Made by a program: the position numbers and the translations under genes
Notes under the pieces: generated by a model
The model's database searches: none
What the model saw: only the letters and a program-made list of their open reading frames with translations
Told to the model about the DNA's origin: nothing
Assembly: GCF_900104745.1 (NCBI RefSeq)
Contig: NZ_LT629732.1
Coordinates: forward strand, 620,001 to 684,000
DNA: 64,000 nt
Direction of reading: 5' to 3'
DNA from: Actinopolymorpha singaporensis
GTDB lineage: Bacteria > Actinomycetota > Actinomycetes > Propionibacteriales > Actinopolymorphaceae
Shown here: positions 33,359 through 41,573 of the stretch, piece after piece
Numbering within the stretch: position 1 is the stretch's first letter
Layout: every line of letters begins with the position of its first letter

Positions 33359-34225
33359 TCAGGGAAGGCCGCCGGTGGCGCGGATGTTCTGCCCGGTCAG
33401 CCAGCCGGACTCCGAACGCGCGAGGAAGCCGACGACGTTCGCGATGTCGTCCGGGGTGCCCAGGCGGCCGAGCGCCGTCATCTTCGGGATCGCGGCGAGC
33501 GCCTCCGGCGGGTTCGACGCGTGCAGCAGGTCGGTGTCCGTGGCGCCCGGCGAAACGATGTTGACGGTGATCCCACGGCCACCGAGTTCCTTGGACGCGG
33601 TGACGGTGAGGAGTTCGATCGCGCCCTTGGCTGCCTGGTAGAGCCCGTTGCCGGCGACCGGAACCTGGGTGTTGAGCGTGGAGATCGTGATGATCCGACC
33701 GCCGTCGCGGACCCGCCGGGAAGCCTCCTGCAGTACGACGAACGCGCCGCGGACGTTCGCGGTCACCATCACGTCGAAGTCGTCGTCACTGGTCAGCGCC
33801 AGCGTGGTGCGTTCGCTGACCTGGACCGCGACCGCGTTGTGCACAACGATGTCCAGCCTGGTGAGCAGCCGCTCGGCCTCCGCGAACAGCGCCCTGACCT
33901 GGGCCGCGTCGACCAGATCCATGCGTACCGCATGGGCGACTCCACCGGCCGCCGCCACCTTCGAGACCACCTCGGTCGCGGCCGCCTCGTCGCTCCGGTA
34001 GGTGAACACCACCTCGGCACCGTCGAGGGCCAGGCGCTCGACGATCGCCCGGCCGATGCCGCGTGAGCCGCCGGTGACGATCGCGCCCTTCCCCGTCAGC
34101 TCGGCGCCGGTCAGCACGGCGCCGATCAGCTCGGCGTCGGCTTCCACATCCGTGGGCTCCGCCCCCGTGGGTCCGGTTCCTGTCGGCTCGGTTCCTGTCG
34201 GCTCGGTTCCTGTCGGCTCGGCCAT
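33359..34225 (-). CDS. Short-chain dehydrogenase/reductase with repetitive N-terminus
   Basis: A 288-residue classical SDR. The cofactor motif TGGSRGIGRAI is followed by TYRSDEAA, where Arg suggests NADPH preference; HNAVAVQ replaces the usual NNAG; the catalytic Ser is in TISTLNTQ, and Tyr and Lys in GLYQAAKGAIE. The first about 30 residues (PTGTEPTGTEPTGTG) precede the fold and are made by three 15-bp repeats. No ribosome binding site is seen, but TAGGTT sits 7 nt before the ATG, suggesting a leaderless mRNA. Substrate unknown. Confidence 0.87.
   Translation of the reverse strand: MAEPTGTEPTGTEPTGTGPTGAEPTDVEADAELIGAVLTGAELTGKGAIVTGGSRGIGRAIVERLALDGAEVVFTYRSDEAAATEVVSKVAAAGGVAHAVRMDLVDAAQVRALFAEAERLLTRLDIVVHNAVAVQVSERTTLALTSDDDFDVMVTANVRGAFVVLQEASRRVRDGGRIITISTLNTQVPVAGNGLYQAAKGAIELLTVTASKELGGRGITVNIVSPGATDTDLLHASNPPEALAAIPKMTALGRLGTPDDIANVVGFLARSESGWLTGQNIRATGGLP
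34176..34220. repeat. Three identical 15-bp repeats at the SDR N-terminus
   Basis: GTTCCTGTCGGCTCG occurs three times without a gap, immediately inside the start codon of the SDR gene, and encodes the repeated EPTGT on the minus strand. Confidence 0.92.
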
Positions 34226-34232
34226 GCGGTTC

Positions 34233-34238
34233 AACCTA
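34233..34238 (-). promoter_or_regulatory. -10 element for a leaderless SDR transcript
   Basis: On the minus strand TAGGTT ends 7 nt before the SDR ATG, with no ribosome binding site between. -35 not clear. Confidence 0.45.
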
Positions 34239-34337
34239 CCCAACTCGCCCGCGCGCCACCCGGAGCCGGAGCCGGGCAAGATCGGCGTAGGGCAGGATGG
34301 TTTCGTCCGAAGGACCACGCTGAGGAAGGACCATCAC

Positions 34338-35246
34338 GTGCAGGCGAGCGGCGAACAACACTCCATCAGCGCGGCGGGTTACACGGCGACCGTCACCGAG
34401 GTCGGCGCGACGCTGCGCGAGCTGCGGCACGACGGGCGCGACCTGGTCGCCGGGTTCGCCGCCGACGAGGTACGCCCGGTCTTTCGCGGCGCGGTCCTCG
34501 CGCCGTGGCCCAACCGCGTCATCGACGGCACCTACGAGTTCGGCGGGCAGAGCTACCAGCTCGCGCTGACCGAACCCGACCGGCACAACGCGCTGCACGG
34601 ACTGGTGGCCTGGTCGAGCTGGCAGGTCGTCGACCGCACCCCGGAGCGGGTCGAGCTCGCGCACCGGCTGTTCCCGCAGACCGGCTACCCCTTCCTGCTC
34701 GACCTGCGGGCGACGTACGAACTCTCGGAGGCGGGCCTGGCCTGCACGGTCGCCGCGGTCAACGCCGGCGACGTCGACGCGCCCTTCGGCTGCGCGCCGC
34801 ACCCCTACCTCGTGGCCGGGCCTGGCCGGGTCGACGACTGGTCGCTGGAGCTTCCTGCCGGCAGGTACCTCGAGGTCACCGAGGACCGCCTGGTGCCGCG
34901 GGGCCTGGCCGAGGTGGCCGGCACCGACTACGACTTCCGTACGCCGAGGACGATCGGGGCGACCTTCCTCGACCACGCCTACACCGCGCTCGCCGCCGAA
35001 CCGGACGGGGTGGTCCGCGCGCGAGTACGCACGGCCGAGGGGTACGGGGTGGAGCTGCGCTGGGACGCCGGCTGCCCGTGGGTGCAGGTGCACACCGCCG
35101 ACCGCCCCGAGGCCGAGCTCGACCGGTCCGGGCTGGCGGTGGAGCCGATGACCTGCCCGCCGGACGCGTTCAACTCCGGCACCGACCTGGTGGTCCTCGC
35201 CCCGGGCCAGCGGCACGAGGTCGGCTGGACGATCGCCGCGATCTGA
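34338..35246 (+). CDS. Aldose 1-epimerase family protein
   Basis: A 302-residue galactose-mutarotase-fold protein interconverting alpha and beta anomers of a hexose. Blocks: LRELRHDGRDLVAGF, RGAVLAPWPNRVIDGTYEF, HNALHGLVAW with the conserved His, GCAPHPYL with the second His, and the Glu region HTADRPEAELDRSGLAVEPM. This subgroup is the YihR/aldose-epimerase type rather than classical GalM. GTG start with GGAAGGA 8 nt upstream. Divergent from the SDR gene. Confidence 0.9.
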   Translation: MQASGEQHSISAAGYTATVTEVGATLRELRHDGRDLVAGFAADEVRPVFRGAVLAPWPNRVIDGTYEFGGQSYQLALTEPDRHNALHGLVAWSSWQVVDRTPERVELAHRLFPQTGYPFLLDLRATYELSEAGLACTVAAVNAGDVDAPFGCAPHPYLVAGPGRVDDWSLELPAGRYLEVTEDRLVPRGLAEVAGTDYDFRTPRTIGATFLDHAYTALAAEPDGVVRARVRTAEGYGVELRWDAGCPWVQVHTADRPEAELDRSGLAVEPMTCPPDAFNSGTDLVVLAPGQRHEVGWTIAAI

Positions 35247-35297
35247 GCCGGCAGCGTCACTCCGGCTGTTCCTGTCCGGCCTGTCGGTGGGGACCTC

Positions 35298-35303
35298 TAG
35301 GGT
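35298..35303 (+). promoter_or_regulatory. -10 element for the clamp paralogue
   Basis: TAGGGT in the 130-bp gap before the sliding-clamp gene, 74 bp from its ATG. The clamp therefore seems to have its own promoter. No clear -35. Confidence 0.35.
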
Positions 35304-35376
35304 CTGGACACCCTGGACCGACGCCCCAGACCGGCTCGGGCGGGGGAGCCAGCACGGCACACCACGGAGGGACGCC

Positions 35377-36507
35377 ATGAGATTCGTCAGCGAGAGCACC
35401 CGGCTCGGGCGGGCCGCCACCTTCGCCGCCCGGCACACGGCGGGCACCGCCGCGCCGATCCCGGCGCTGAGCGGGCTGCGGGTGTCCGCCGACGACGATG
35501 CCGTCCGCCTCACCGGCTATGACTACGAGGCGAGCTCCACCGTGCTGTTGCCGGCCGAGGTCGACGAGCCGGGTGAGTTGCTGCTGCCCGGCCGGGTCTT
35601 CGCCGAGATCGTGCACGCGCTCCCGCAGGGCCAGGTGCGGGTGCACACCCGCGAGGGCGTGGTGGAGATCAGCGCCGGCGCGACCGAGTTCACCCTGCCG
35701 ACGCTGCCGCTGGCCGACTATCCCGAGCTGCCGACACCGCCCGCCCCGGTGGGGGCGCTCGACGCCGCACCGTTCGCCCGTGCCGTCGCCCAGATGTCAC
35801 GCATCGCGATCCGCGGCGACGCCGTACCCGTCCTGTCCGGCACGCTGCTGGAGTTCGACGCGGAGTCGGTCACACTCACCTCCTCCGACCGGTTCCGGGT
35901 GGCGATCCACCAGGTGCCGTGGAAGGCGACCGGGCCCGACCTGCCCGCCCGCGCCGTGGTTCCCGCGCGGATGCTCGCCGACGCGACGAGGAGCCTCGGC
36001 GCCGGCACCGACCTGCTCACCGTCGGCCTCGGCGGCGAAGGCGAGGCCGTGCTCAGCCTGGGCCTCGACGAGCGGCTCACCACACTCCGGCTGCTCGACG
36101 ACACCTATCCCGCGCTGCGGACGAAGGTCCCCACCGACTTCGTGGGCACGGTCGTCCTGGCCGTCGAGGAGCTGCGCGCGGCACTGCGACGGGTGTGCAT
36201 CGTCGCCGACCGGTACGCCGCGGTCGTCCTGACGATCGGCCCCGACGAGGTGGTCGTGGGCGCCGCCGGGGACGTCGACACCCGCGGCCGGGAACGTCTC
36301 GCGGGGCACCTCGACGGCGACGGCGGCACGGTCGCCTTCAACGCGGGCTACCTGCTCGACGGCCTGGAGGGCTTCGACTCCGAGTACGTCCGGCTGGGCT
36401 TCCAGGAGGGCATCCGTCCCGCCCTGCTCACCGGCTGCGCGGCACCCGACGCCGAGTCCGGACAGGACGTGGTCTACGTCGCCATGCCGCGCCGCCTGCC
36501 CGCCTGA
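35377..36507 (+). CDS. DNA polymerase III beta sliding-clamp paralogue
   Basis: A 376-residue protein with the three-domain DnaN fold: domain 1 (IPALSGLRVSADDDAVRLTGYDYE, LLLPGRVFAEIVHALPQGQV), domain 2 (RIAIRGDAVPVLSGTLLEFD, LTSSDRFRVAIHQVPW, VVPARMLADA) and domain 3 (ERLAGHLDGDGGTVAFNAGYLLDGLEG, ending DVVYVAMPRRLPA, where canonical clamps end in a VMPxRL motif). The ending and the pocket-forming blocks are kept, so it may bind clamp-binding peptides. No dnaA, recF or gyrB is near, so this is probably not the housekeeping clamp. ATG with GGAGGG upstream. Its 3' end overlaps the convergent TetR gene by 34 bp. Confidence 0.88.
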   Translation: MRFVSESTRLGRAATFAARHTAGTAAPIPALSGLRVSADDDAVRLTGYDYEASSTVLLPAEVDEPGELLLPGRVFAEIVHALPQGQVRVHTREGVVEISAGATEFTLPTLPLADYPELPTPPAPVGALDAAPFARAVAQMSRIAIRGDAVPVLSGTLLEFDAESVTLTSSDRFRVAIHQVPWKATGPDLPARAVVPARMLADATRSLGAGTDLLTVGLGGEGEAVLSLGLDERLTTLRLLDDTYPALRTKVPTDFVGTVVLAVEELRAALRRVCIVADRYAAVVLTIGPDEVVVGAAGDVDTRGRERLAGHLDGDGGTVAFNAGYLLDGLEGFDSEYVRLGFQEGIRPALLTGCAAPDAESGQDVVYVAMPRRLPA

Positions 36508-37241
36508 CCCTCTCCGGCGTTCTCGGCGTTCTCGGCGTTCTCGGCGTTCTCGGCGTCGACCAGGCCGAACGCGACGTCGAGGGCGGCCTGGTTCGCCTCT
36601 TCCACGCTCAGCCCCAGGCCCGCGCCGAGGGGCATTCCGGAGTCCCGGCTGAGCGCCGCGGCCATGTGCATGCTGACGACCGCGAGCAACGCCCGGATCC
36701 GGTTCTGCGGCGGACCCCCGTCGTAGAGCACCCCGTGCAGCGCGCCCATGCGTTCCTGGAACCGCTCACCCAGCCCCGACTTGTGCATCCCGGCGGGGTT
36801 CTGCTGGAAGAACCTCATCGACGGGAACCGGACGCGGACGATGTCGGAGTAGCGGCGCAGCACCTCGTGCCGGGTCCGGGTGGTCCGGGGCTGTTCCTCC
36901 GCCCAGGCGACCAGATCGTCGATGTCGGCAAGGAAGTCCTCCACCGTCGCGACGACGATCTCCTCCTTGGAACGGAAGTGGTAGTACAGCGCCGCCTTCG
37001 TCACGCCAAGCCGGTCGGCGATCTCCCGCAGCGAGGTGGAGTCGTACCCCTGCTCGGCGAACAGTTCCAGCGCCACCTCCTGGATCCGCCCCCGGGTGTC
37101 CGAACGGCCACCCGCGCTGACGTTTTCCGACCGGCCCGTGCGGGGCTCTGCCCGGCTCTCCGAACCGCCCCCAGCGCGGCCGCTCCCGGTGGACCGGGCG
37201 CGCCTGGGCTGATCGGACGGCTCGTTCGGGCGTTGCGGCAT
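36474..37241 (-). CDS. TetR-family transcriptional regulator
   Basis: A 255-residue repressor. After a basic disordered N-terminus of about 45 residues comes the TetR helix-turn-helix: RGRIQEVALELFAEQGYDST, SLREIADRLGVTKAALYYHF, RSKEEIVVATVEDFL. The rest is a ligand-binding helical domain ending in an (ENA)n repeat from 9-bp DNA repeats. ATG with GGAGG 5 nt upstream. Divergent from an MFS pump; three operator-like sites lie between them, so it probably represses the pump and itself until the pump substrate binds. Confidence 0.93.
   Translation of the reverse strand: MPQRPNEPSDQPRRARSTGSGRAGGGSESRAEPRTGRSENVSAGGRSDTRGRIQEVALELFAEQGYDSTSLREIADRLGVTKAALYYHFRSKEEIVVATVEDFLADIDDLVAWAEEQPRTTRTRHEVLRRYSDIVRVRFPSMRFFQQNPAGMHKSGLGERFQERMGALHGVLYDGGPPQNRIRALLAVVSMHMAAALSRDSGMPLGAGLGLSVEEANQAALDVAFGLVDAENAENAENAENAGEGQAGRRRGMAT
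36515..36550. repeat. Four perfect 9-bp repeats near the TetR C-terminus
   Basis: GGCGTTCTC occurs four times in a row and encodes (ENA)n on the minus strand, about 13 codons before the stop. In-frame, low-complexity C-terminal extension. Confidence 0.9.
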
Positions 37242-37288
37242 GTGTCCTCCGTGACCGGGGCGGGGAAGCCTGACTTGACGAGGTATTT

Positions 37289-37353
37289 ACTTGACGGCCG
37301 GTTAGCTGGCAACTTACCGTACGGCAAGTAAGCCTACTGGCCGGCCGGTAAGT
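37289..37353. promoter_or_regulatory. Three TetR operator-like palindromes
   Basis: Three 18-bp imperfect palindromes share the form ACTT-rcCGnnCGG-nAAGT: ACTTGACGGCCGGTTAGC (37289-37306), ACTTACCGTACGGCAAGT (37312-37329) and ACTGGCCGGCCGGTAAGT (37336-37353), spaced 23 and 24 bp. They fill the TetR-MFS divergent promoter, the expected place for repressor binding. The middle copy is the most symmetric. Confidence 0.65.
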
Positions 37354-37430
37354 AGGCCACCGCACATGGCAGCCGCAGTGCCCCGGCAGCCTGGCGACGC
37401 AGCCGGCCAGACTCACCCAGCGGAGATCCA

Positions 37431-38996
37431 GTGACCACCACCGTGACCCCACCGGCTCGACGGGAAGTCCTCGTCGTCCTGCCGGGCCTGCTTCTCGCGA
37501 TGCTGCTCGCCATGCTCGACCAGATGATCGTCGGCACCGCCATGCCGCGGATCGTGGGCGAGCTGGGCGGCCTGGACCACCTGTCCTGGGTGGTCACCGC
37601 CTACGTCCTGATGTCCACCGTCTCCACACCGCTGTACGGCAAGCTCGGTGACCTCTACGGCCGCAAGCGCCTCTTCGTCGGCGCCATCGTGATCTTCCTG
37701 GTCGGCTCGGCGCTGTCCGGGATGGCGCAGAGCATGGTCCAGTTGATCGGCTTCCGCGCCCTGCAGGGCCTCGGCGCCGGCGGCCTGATCGTCGGCGTGA
37801 TGGCGATCATCGGCGACCTCATCCCGCCGCGGGAGCGCGGACGCTACCAGGGCTACATGTCGGCGACGATGGCCGCCGCCACGATCTGCGGGCCGCTGCT
37901 CGGCGGCTTCCTCACCGACCACTTCTCCTGGCGCTGGGCGTTCTACGTCAACCTCCCGGTCGGCGTACTCGCCCTCGTCCTCGTGGGCACGACCCTGCAC
38001 CTGCCGCGGCACCGGATCAGCCACCGCATCGACTACCTGGGCGCCGCGCTGTTGACGGTGGCCGCCACGTCCCTGGTGCTCGTGACCACCTGGGGCGGTA
38101 CGCAGTACGCCTGGGGATCGGCACAGATCCTCGGGCTGGCTGCCCTCGGCGTGGTGTCGGCGGCCGGGTTCGTGGTCGCCGAACGCCGGGCCGCCGAACC
38201 CGTCCTGCCGCTGCGGCTCTTCCGCGACCGGAACTTCACCGCGGCCACCCTGATGGGCTTCCTGGTCGGCTTCGCGATGTTCGGCGCGGTGACCTTCCTG
38301 CCGTTGTTCCAGCAGACCGTGCAGGGCGCCTCGGCCACGAACTCCGGCCTTCTGCTGTTGCCGATGATGGCCGCGTCGCTGGTGGTGTCCCTCGTCGTCG
38401 GCACCGTGATCACCCGGACCGGCCGCTACCGGGCGTTCCCGATCGCCGGTGGCGCGATGCTGACCGTGGGTGTCTTCGCGTTGTCGCTGATGGACACCGG
38501 CACCACCAAGCTCACCCTGTCGGTCTACATGGTGATCCTCGGCATCGGGATGGGCCTGCTGATGCAGGTCACGCTGCTCATCGTGCAGAACAGCGTCGAG
38601 GCCAAGGACATGGGCGTGGCCAGCAGCACCTCGACGTTCGCCCGCTCGATCGGCGGGTCGTTCGGGGTGTCGCTGTTCGGGGCGATCTTCGCCAGCCGGC
38701 TGACCCACTCCCTCGCCGGCATGCCGGGTGCGGACAGGCTGACCGGCGGTGGCGGGGCGCACATCGACCCGGCCACCCTCCACCAGCTTCCGGCCGCCGC
38801 GCGCGACACCGTGCTCACCGCGATCGCCGACGGGATGCACAGCGTCTTCTTGTGGGCGGCGCCGTTCGCGCTGGCGGCGTTCGCGATCGGCTGGGCGATC
38901 AAGGCGGTGCCGCTGCGCGGCGGTCCCGGACAGGTGAGCCCGGCCGGTCCGGCGGGCCCGGAGGGTGAGGCGATCCCGGCCGACTCACCCAGTTGA
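37431..38996 (+). CDS. MFS multidrug efflux transporter (DHA2, 14 helices)
   Basis: A 521-residue drug:proton antiporter of the EmrB/QacA type. The first helix ends in LDQMIVGTAMPRIVGELGG (the DHA2 motif D1); the loop YGKLGDLYGRKRLF is MFS motif A; GALSGMAQS-type and RGRYQGYMSATMAAATICGP (motif C region) follow. About 14 hydrophobic segments. GTG start with GGAG 5 nt upstream. Divergently transcribed from the TetR gene with three operator-like sites between. Drug substrate unknown. Its 3' end overlaps the convergent phosphatase gene by 12 bp. Confidence 0.95.
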   Translation: MTTTVTPPARREVLVVLPGLLLAMLLAMLDQMIVGTAMPRIVGELGGLDHLSWVVTAYVLMSTVSTPLYGKLGDLYGRKRLFVGAIVIFLVGSALSGMAQSMVQLIGFRALQGLGAGGLIVGVMAIIGDLIPPRERGRYQGYMSATMAAATICGPLLGGFLTDHFSWRWAFYVNLPVGVLALVLVGTTLHLPRHRISHRIDYLGAALLTVAATSLVLVTTWGGTQYAWGSAQILGLAALGVVSAAGFVVAERRAAEPVLPLRLFRDRNFTAATLMGFLVGFAMFGAVTFLPLFQQTVQGASATNSGLLLLPMMAASLVVSLVVGTVITRTGRYRAFPIAGGAMLTVGVFALSLMDTGTTKLTLSVYMVILGIGMGLLMQVTLLIVQNSVEAKDMGVASSTSTFARSIGGSFGVSLFGAIFASRLTHSLAGMPGADRLTGGGGAHIDPATLHQLPAAARDTVLTAIADGMHSVFLWAAPFALAAFAIGWAIKAVPLRGGPGQVSPAGPAGPEGEAIPADSPS

Positions 38997-39851
38997 CACC
39001 ACGCCCATGACCACCGAGGCGTCGTCGTGCACCTTGCCCCGGCCTCGCCGCCGCGCCGGTTCCGCGGCGGCGTCGGCGCGCTCGGCCTCCCGGGTCCGGG
39101 CGATCCAGGCAGCCGGGCCGTCGGCCTCGATGGCGTCCAGCGCGCCACGCCAGTCGTAACTCCCGAACGTGTCCACGAGCCGGGTCGCGCCGTCGGTGGC
39201 CACCGCGAGCCGGCGCAGTCCGGTCGCGTCGACGGTTCCGGACAGTGCTTCGTACGCCGACTCGGGCCGGTCCGCCGCGACCCAGTACCCGCCCGGCCGG
39301 TTGCGGTGCGACCGAACTCGGGGCGCCGAGGGAACCTCGCCCTCGGCGCGCAGGCGCCGGCCCACGTCACCGGCCCGGTGGTCGGTGATCACCACGATGC
39401 CGTCCTCGGCAGGAAGGGGGTTCAGGCGCTGGTCGCCGAGGTCGAGGAGTACGGCCGAGTCGGCGAGCACGAGGTAGTCGAGGACGTCTCCCCGGAGCCG
39501 GACCGCGGCCACCGTCGCCGCGGGACTGTCCGGATGGGCGAGGTCGCACGTCCCGGAGTGCGCGTCCCTGGTCGCGACGATCGCCTCGGCCAGGCAGTCG
39601 GCCAGCGGCACCGTGTCCTGGCCGTCGTGCCGGCCGTCGTCCCGGCCCGCCAGGCGAACCAGGTGACCGCCGAGCGTCTGCGCGTACCACGCCACGCCGT
39701 GCCGGCAACCCGTGTCGGTGCGGACCATCGGGGTCACGCCGTCGAGCACCACGGCCAGCCGCGGTCCGGCGGACAGGAAGTCCTCGTTGTCGAGGTCGGG
39801 GCTGCCGGGTTCGCTGGCGTACGTCACCTGAACGGTGCGATTGACCATCAC
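38985..39851 (-). CDS. PP2C-type serine/threonine phosphatase domain protein
   Basis: A 288-residue protein with PP2C metal-binding motifs in order: DLDNEDFLS, VVLDGVTP, LVLADSAVLLDLGD, VATDGATRLVDTF and the terminal VHDDASVVMGVV. It probably dephosphorylates a Ser/Thr-phosphoprotein or a small ligand with Mn/Mg. It is a stand-alone domain without membrane segment. Start either GTG 39851 or ATG 39848; TAGTCT lies 8 nt before the GTG on the minus strand. It starts 20 bp from the truncated Nudix frame on the other strand. Confidence 0.87.
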   Translation of the reverse strand: MMVNRTVQVTYASEPGSPDLDNEDFLSAGPRLAVVLDGVTPMVRTDTGCRHGVAWYAQTLGGHLVRLAGRDDGRHDGQDTVPLADCLAEAIVATRDAHSGTCDLAHPDSPAATVAAVRLRGDVLDYLVLADSAVLLDLGDQRLNPLPAEDGIVVITDHRAGDVGRRLRAEGEVPSAPRVRSHRNRPGGYWVAADRPESAYEALSGTVDATGLRRLAVATDGATRLVDTFGSYDWRGALDAIEADGPAAWIARTREAERADAAAEPARRRGRGKVHDDASVVMGVVSTG

Positions 39852-39871
39852 ACCTGTGCAGACTATCCGGC

Positions 39872-40039
39872 ATGTCGCAGAGCCCGGCGAGACGTTCGTA
39901 CCGCCATCTGGTCTCGGTCAAGGGAGTGTGCTTCCAAGCCGACCGAGTCCTGTTGCTGCGCAACGAGCGCGACGAGTGGGAGCTGCCCGGCGGCACGTCG
40001 ACTTCGGAGGTAGGCGATGAAGGGGAACACCGCACGTGA
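39872..40039 (+). pseudogene. Truncated Nudix hydrolase (N-terminal remnant)
   Basis: A 55-codon frame starts like a Nudix hydrolase (YRHLVSVKGVCFQADRVLLL, then RNERDEWELPGG) and then loses similarity exactly where the Nudix box should begin, ending STSEVGDEGEHRT. No Nudix box is found in any frame afterwards; the methyltransferase start codon at 40017 already lies inside it. So the catalytic part has been deleted, not frameshifted. The remnant still has an ATG and may be translated ahead of the methyltransferase, whose ribosome binding site (GGAGG) lies in it. Confidence 0.7.
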
Positions 40040-40814
40040 CGGACGGCTGAACTTCGACCGGGTGGTGGACGCGTACGACGCGGGCCGGCCGCGTATCCCC
40101 ACCGACGTGGTCGCCCGTGCCGTCGAGCGCACCGGCCTGCAGCCCGGCGACACCGTGCTGGAGATCGGCGCCGCCACCGGGCAACTGACGAAGGAACTAC
40201 GGGCCCGCCACCTGTCGGTGGTCGCCCTCGAACCCGGGCAGGCGCTCCGGAGCCGGTTGGTCCGCCACCTCGACGAGGACACCGGGTTCGTCGTGCGCGG
40301 CGACTTCTTCGAGGAGTACGCCGGGGAGGAGGGGCCCTTCGCCGCGATCTGGTCGGCGAACGCCTTCCACTGGGTCGATCCGGCCGTGTCGTACGAGAAG
40401 GCGGCCTCGCTGCTCGCGCCCGCCGGCCACCTCGTGCTGATCTGGACCCACCCGATCCTGCGCGACGACCTGCAGACCGCGATGAACGCGCAGGCGTTCG
40501 CCGACGAGCCGGACTTCGCGTTCGACCCGGCGGAGTTCACCGGCTACCTGCACCGCGTGGGCGCCGAGGGCCGGGAGGAGCTCGCCGCGTCAGGGGTGTT
40601 CGAGGAGCCGGAGTACGAGTGGACGACCCAGGCGTACGCGCAGGACGTGGACACCTACGTCGCGTACCTCATGTCGTACGGCCACGTCGCAGGCCGGGAG
40701 CAGGACGAACGCGACGCGCTGGCGACGAAGGTGCGCACGACACTCGGCACCCTCGGCGTGGACAGGGTCGAACTCACCCTGCACAGCTACGTGTGCGTGG
40801 CGCGACGCCGCTGA
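40017..40814 (+). CDS. Class I SAM-dependent methyltransferase
   Basis: A 265-residue methyltransferase of the Rossmann type. It starts MKGNTARDGRLNFDRVVDAYDAGRPRIP, typical of methyltransferases with a VAxxYDxxRP opening; motif I is VLEIGAATGQLTKEL, the acidic loop is VVALEPGQAL and motif IV is IWSANAFHWVDP. Acceptor unknown. The ATG has GGAGG 6 nt upstream, placed within the Nudix remnant, so a deletion probably joined the two genes. It converges with the DUF1707 gene; their stops abut (TGATCA). Confidence 0.92.
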   Translation: MKGNTARDGRLNFDRVVDAYDAGRPRIPTDVVARAVERTGLQPGDTVLEIGAATGQLTKELRARHLSVVALEPGQALRSRLVRHLDEDTGFVVRGDFFEEYAGEEGPFAAIWSANAFHWVDPAVSYEKAASLLAPAGHLVLIWTHPILRDDLQTAMNAQAFADEPDFAFDPAEFTGYLHRVGAEGREELAASGVFEEPEYEWTTQAYAQDVDTYVAYLMSYGHVAGREQDERDALATKVRTTLGTLGVDRVELTLHSYVCVARRR

Positions 40815-41468
40815 TCAGTGGTCGAAGTGGTGGCGCCTGCGCTTCTTGGTATGGAAGTCGGCCCCGCCTAAGATCGCCACGCCCCTGATCACCACGACCG
40901 GTGCGTCCGGCGGCGGGTCGGTGTCGCCGGTCTTCACCGAGATCCCGCCGAGGATGCCGCTGGCCTCGTTGCGCACCACCACGCCCTCCGGGAGGGAGAC
41001 GTCGACGCCACCGAACATCGCGAACAGCTCGATCACCACCTCCGGCGCGTCGAACGTGGCGTCGCTGAGATCGAGGTCGATGCCGCCGAAGACCGCCACC
41101 GCCCGGCTGCGCCGGCGCAGCCGCCAGCGGCCCTTCCGCTCGACCCCGCCGAAGATCGCGACCATCTGGTCGACGTGCTCGGAGGCGCCGGCCGGGTCGA
41201 CCACGGGGCCGTTCGCGGACCGGTCCGCCGGCCGCGTCTGCGCGTGCGGCTGGGGCGAGGTTGCGGCGAGGTCGTAGGTGATCGGCTCGAGCTCGCCCAT
41301 CGTCTTGGCCTGGTAGACGGCGTCGAGGCGCTCGGAGTGCTCCTGGACGTCCAACCGCCCGTCGGCCAGCGCTTCCCCCAGCACCTTCACGATCCGCTCC
41401 CGATCGGCGTCGGAGGCCCGCAGGTGAGACGCCCCGGAGGGTCGCACTGGTTCAGGCAGGTTTGTCAT
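40815..41468 (-). CDS. DUF1707 protein with cell-wall-stress (LiaF-like) C-terminal domain
   Basis: A 217-residue protein: a DUF1707 helical domain (LRASDADRERIVKVLGEALADG, then QEHSERLDAVYQAKTMGEL) followed by a beta-helix-like domain with repeated FGG motifs (MVAIFGG, VAVFGGIDLDL, FAMFGGVDVSLP, ILGGISV, VAILGGADF), as in the LiaF/VraT-like cell-wall-active-antibiotic response domain. No membrane segment is seen; it ends KKRRRHHFDH. Likely envelope-stress related; mechanism unknown. Leaderless: TATCCT ends 6 nt before the ATG and there is no ribosome binding site. Confidence 0.88.
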   Translation of the reverse strand: MTNLPEPVRPSGASHLRASDADRERIVKVLGEALADGRLDVQEHSERLDAVYQAKTMGELEPITYDLAATSPQPHAQTRPADRSANGPVVDPAGASEHVDQMVAIFGGVERKGRWRLRRRSRAVAVFGGIDLDLSDATFDAPEVVIELFAMFGGVDVSLPEGVVVRNEASGILGGISVKTGDTDPPPDAPVVVIRGVAILGGADFHTKKRRRHHFDH

Positions 41469-41474
41469 GGCGGA

Positions 41475-41480
41475 AGGATA
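41475..41480 (-). promoter_or_regulatory. -10 element for a leaderless DUF1707 transcript
   Basis: TATCCT on the minus strand ends exactly 6 nt before the ATG at 41468, the spacing that puts the transcription start on the A of ATG. No clear -35. Confidence 0.55.
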
Positions 41481-41573
41481 ACCGCCCCACCGGCCGACGT
41501 AGCGTGTGAGGAAGGGGGCTTCCCCGCCGCTTCCCGACCGATGGTGACCGTGCCCGAGGGCGGTGAGGACATC

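Noticed and set aside
35377-36507. Replication origin region because of the DnaN-like gene
   Set aside because: No dnaA, recF, gyrB or DnaA-box cluster is near; the clamp has an isolated context.
39872-40039. Sequencing frameshift in an intact Nudix gene
   Set aside because: No Nudix box is found in any frame after the break; the methyltransferase coding sequence follows at once.
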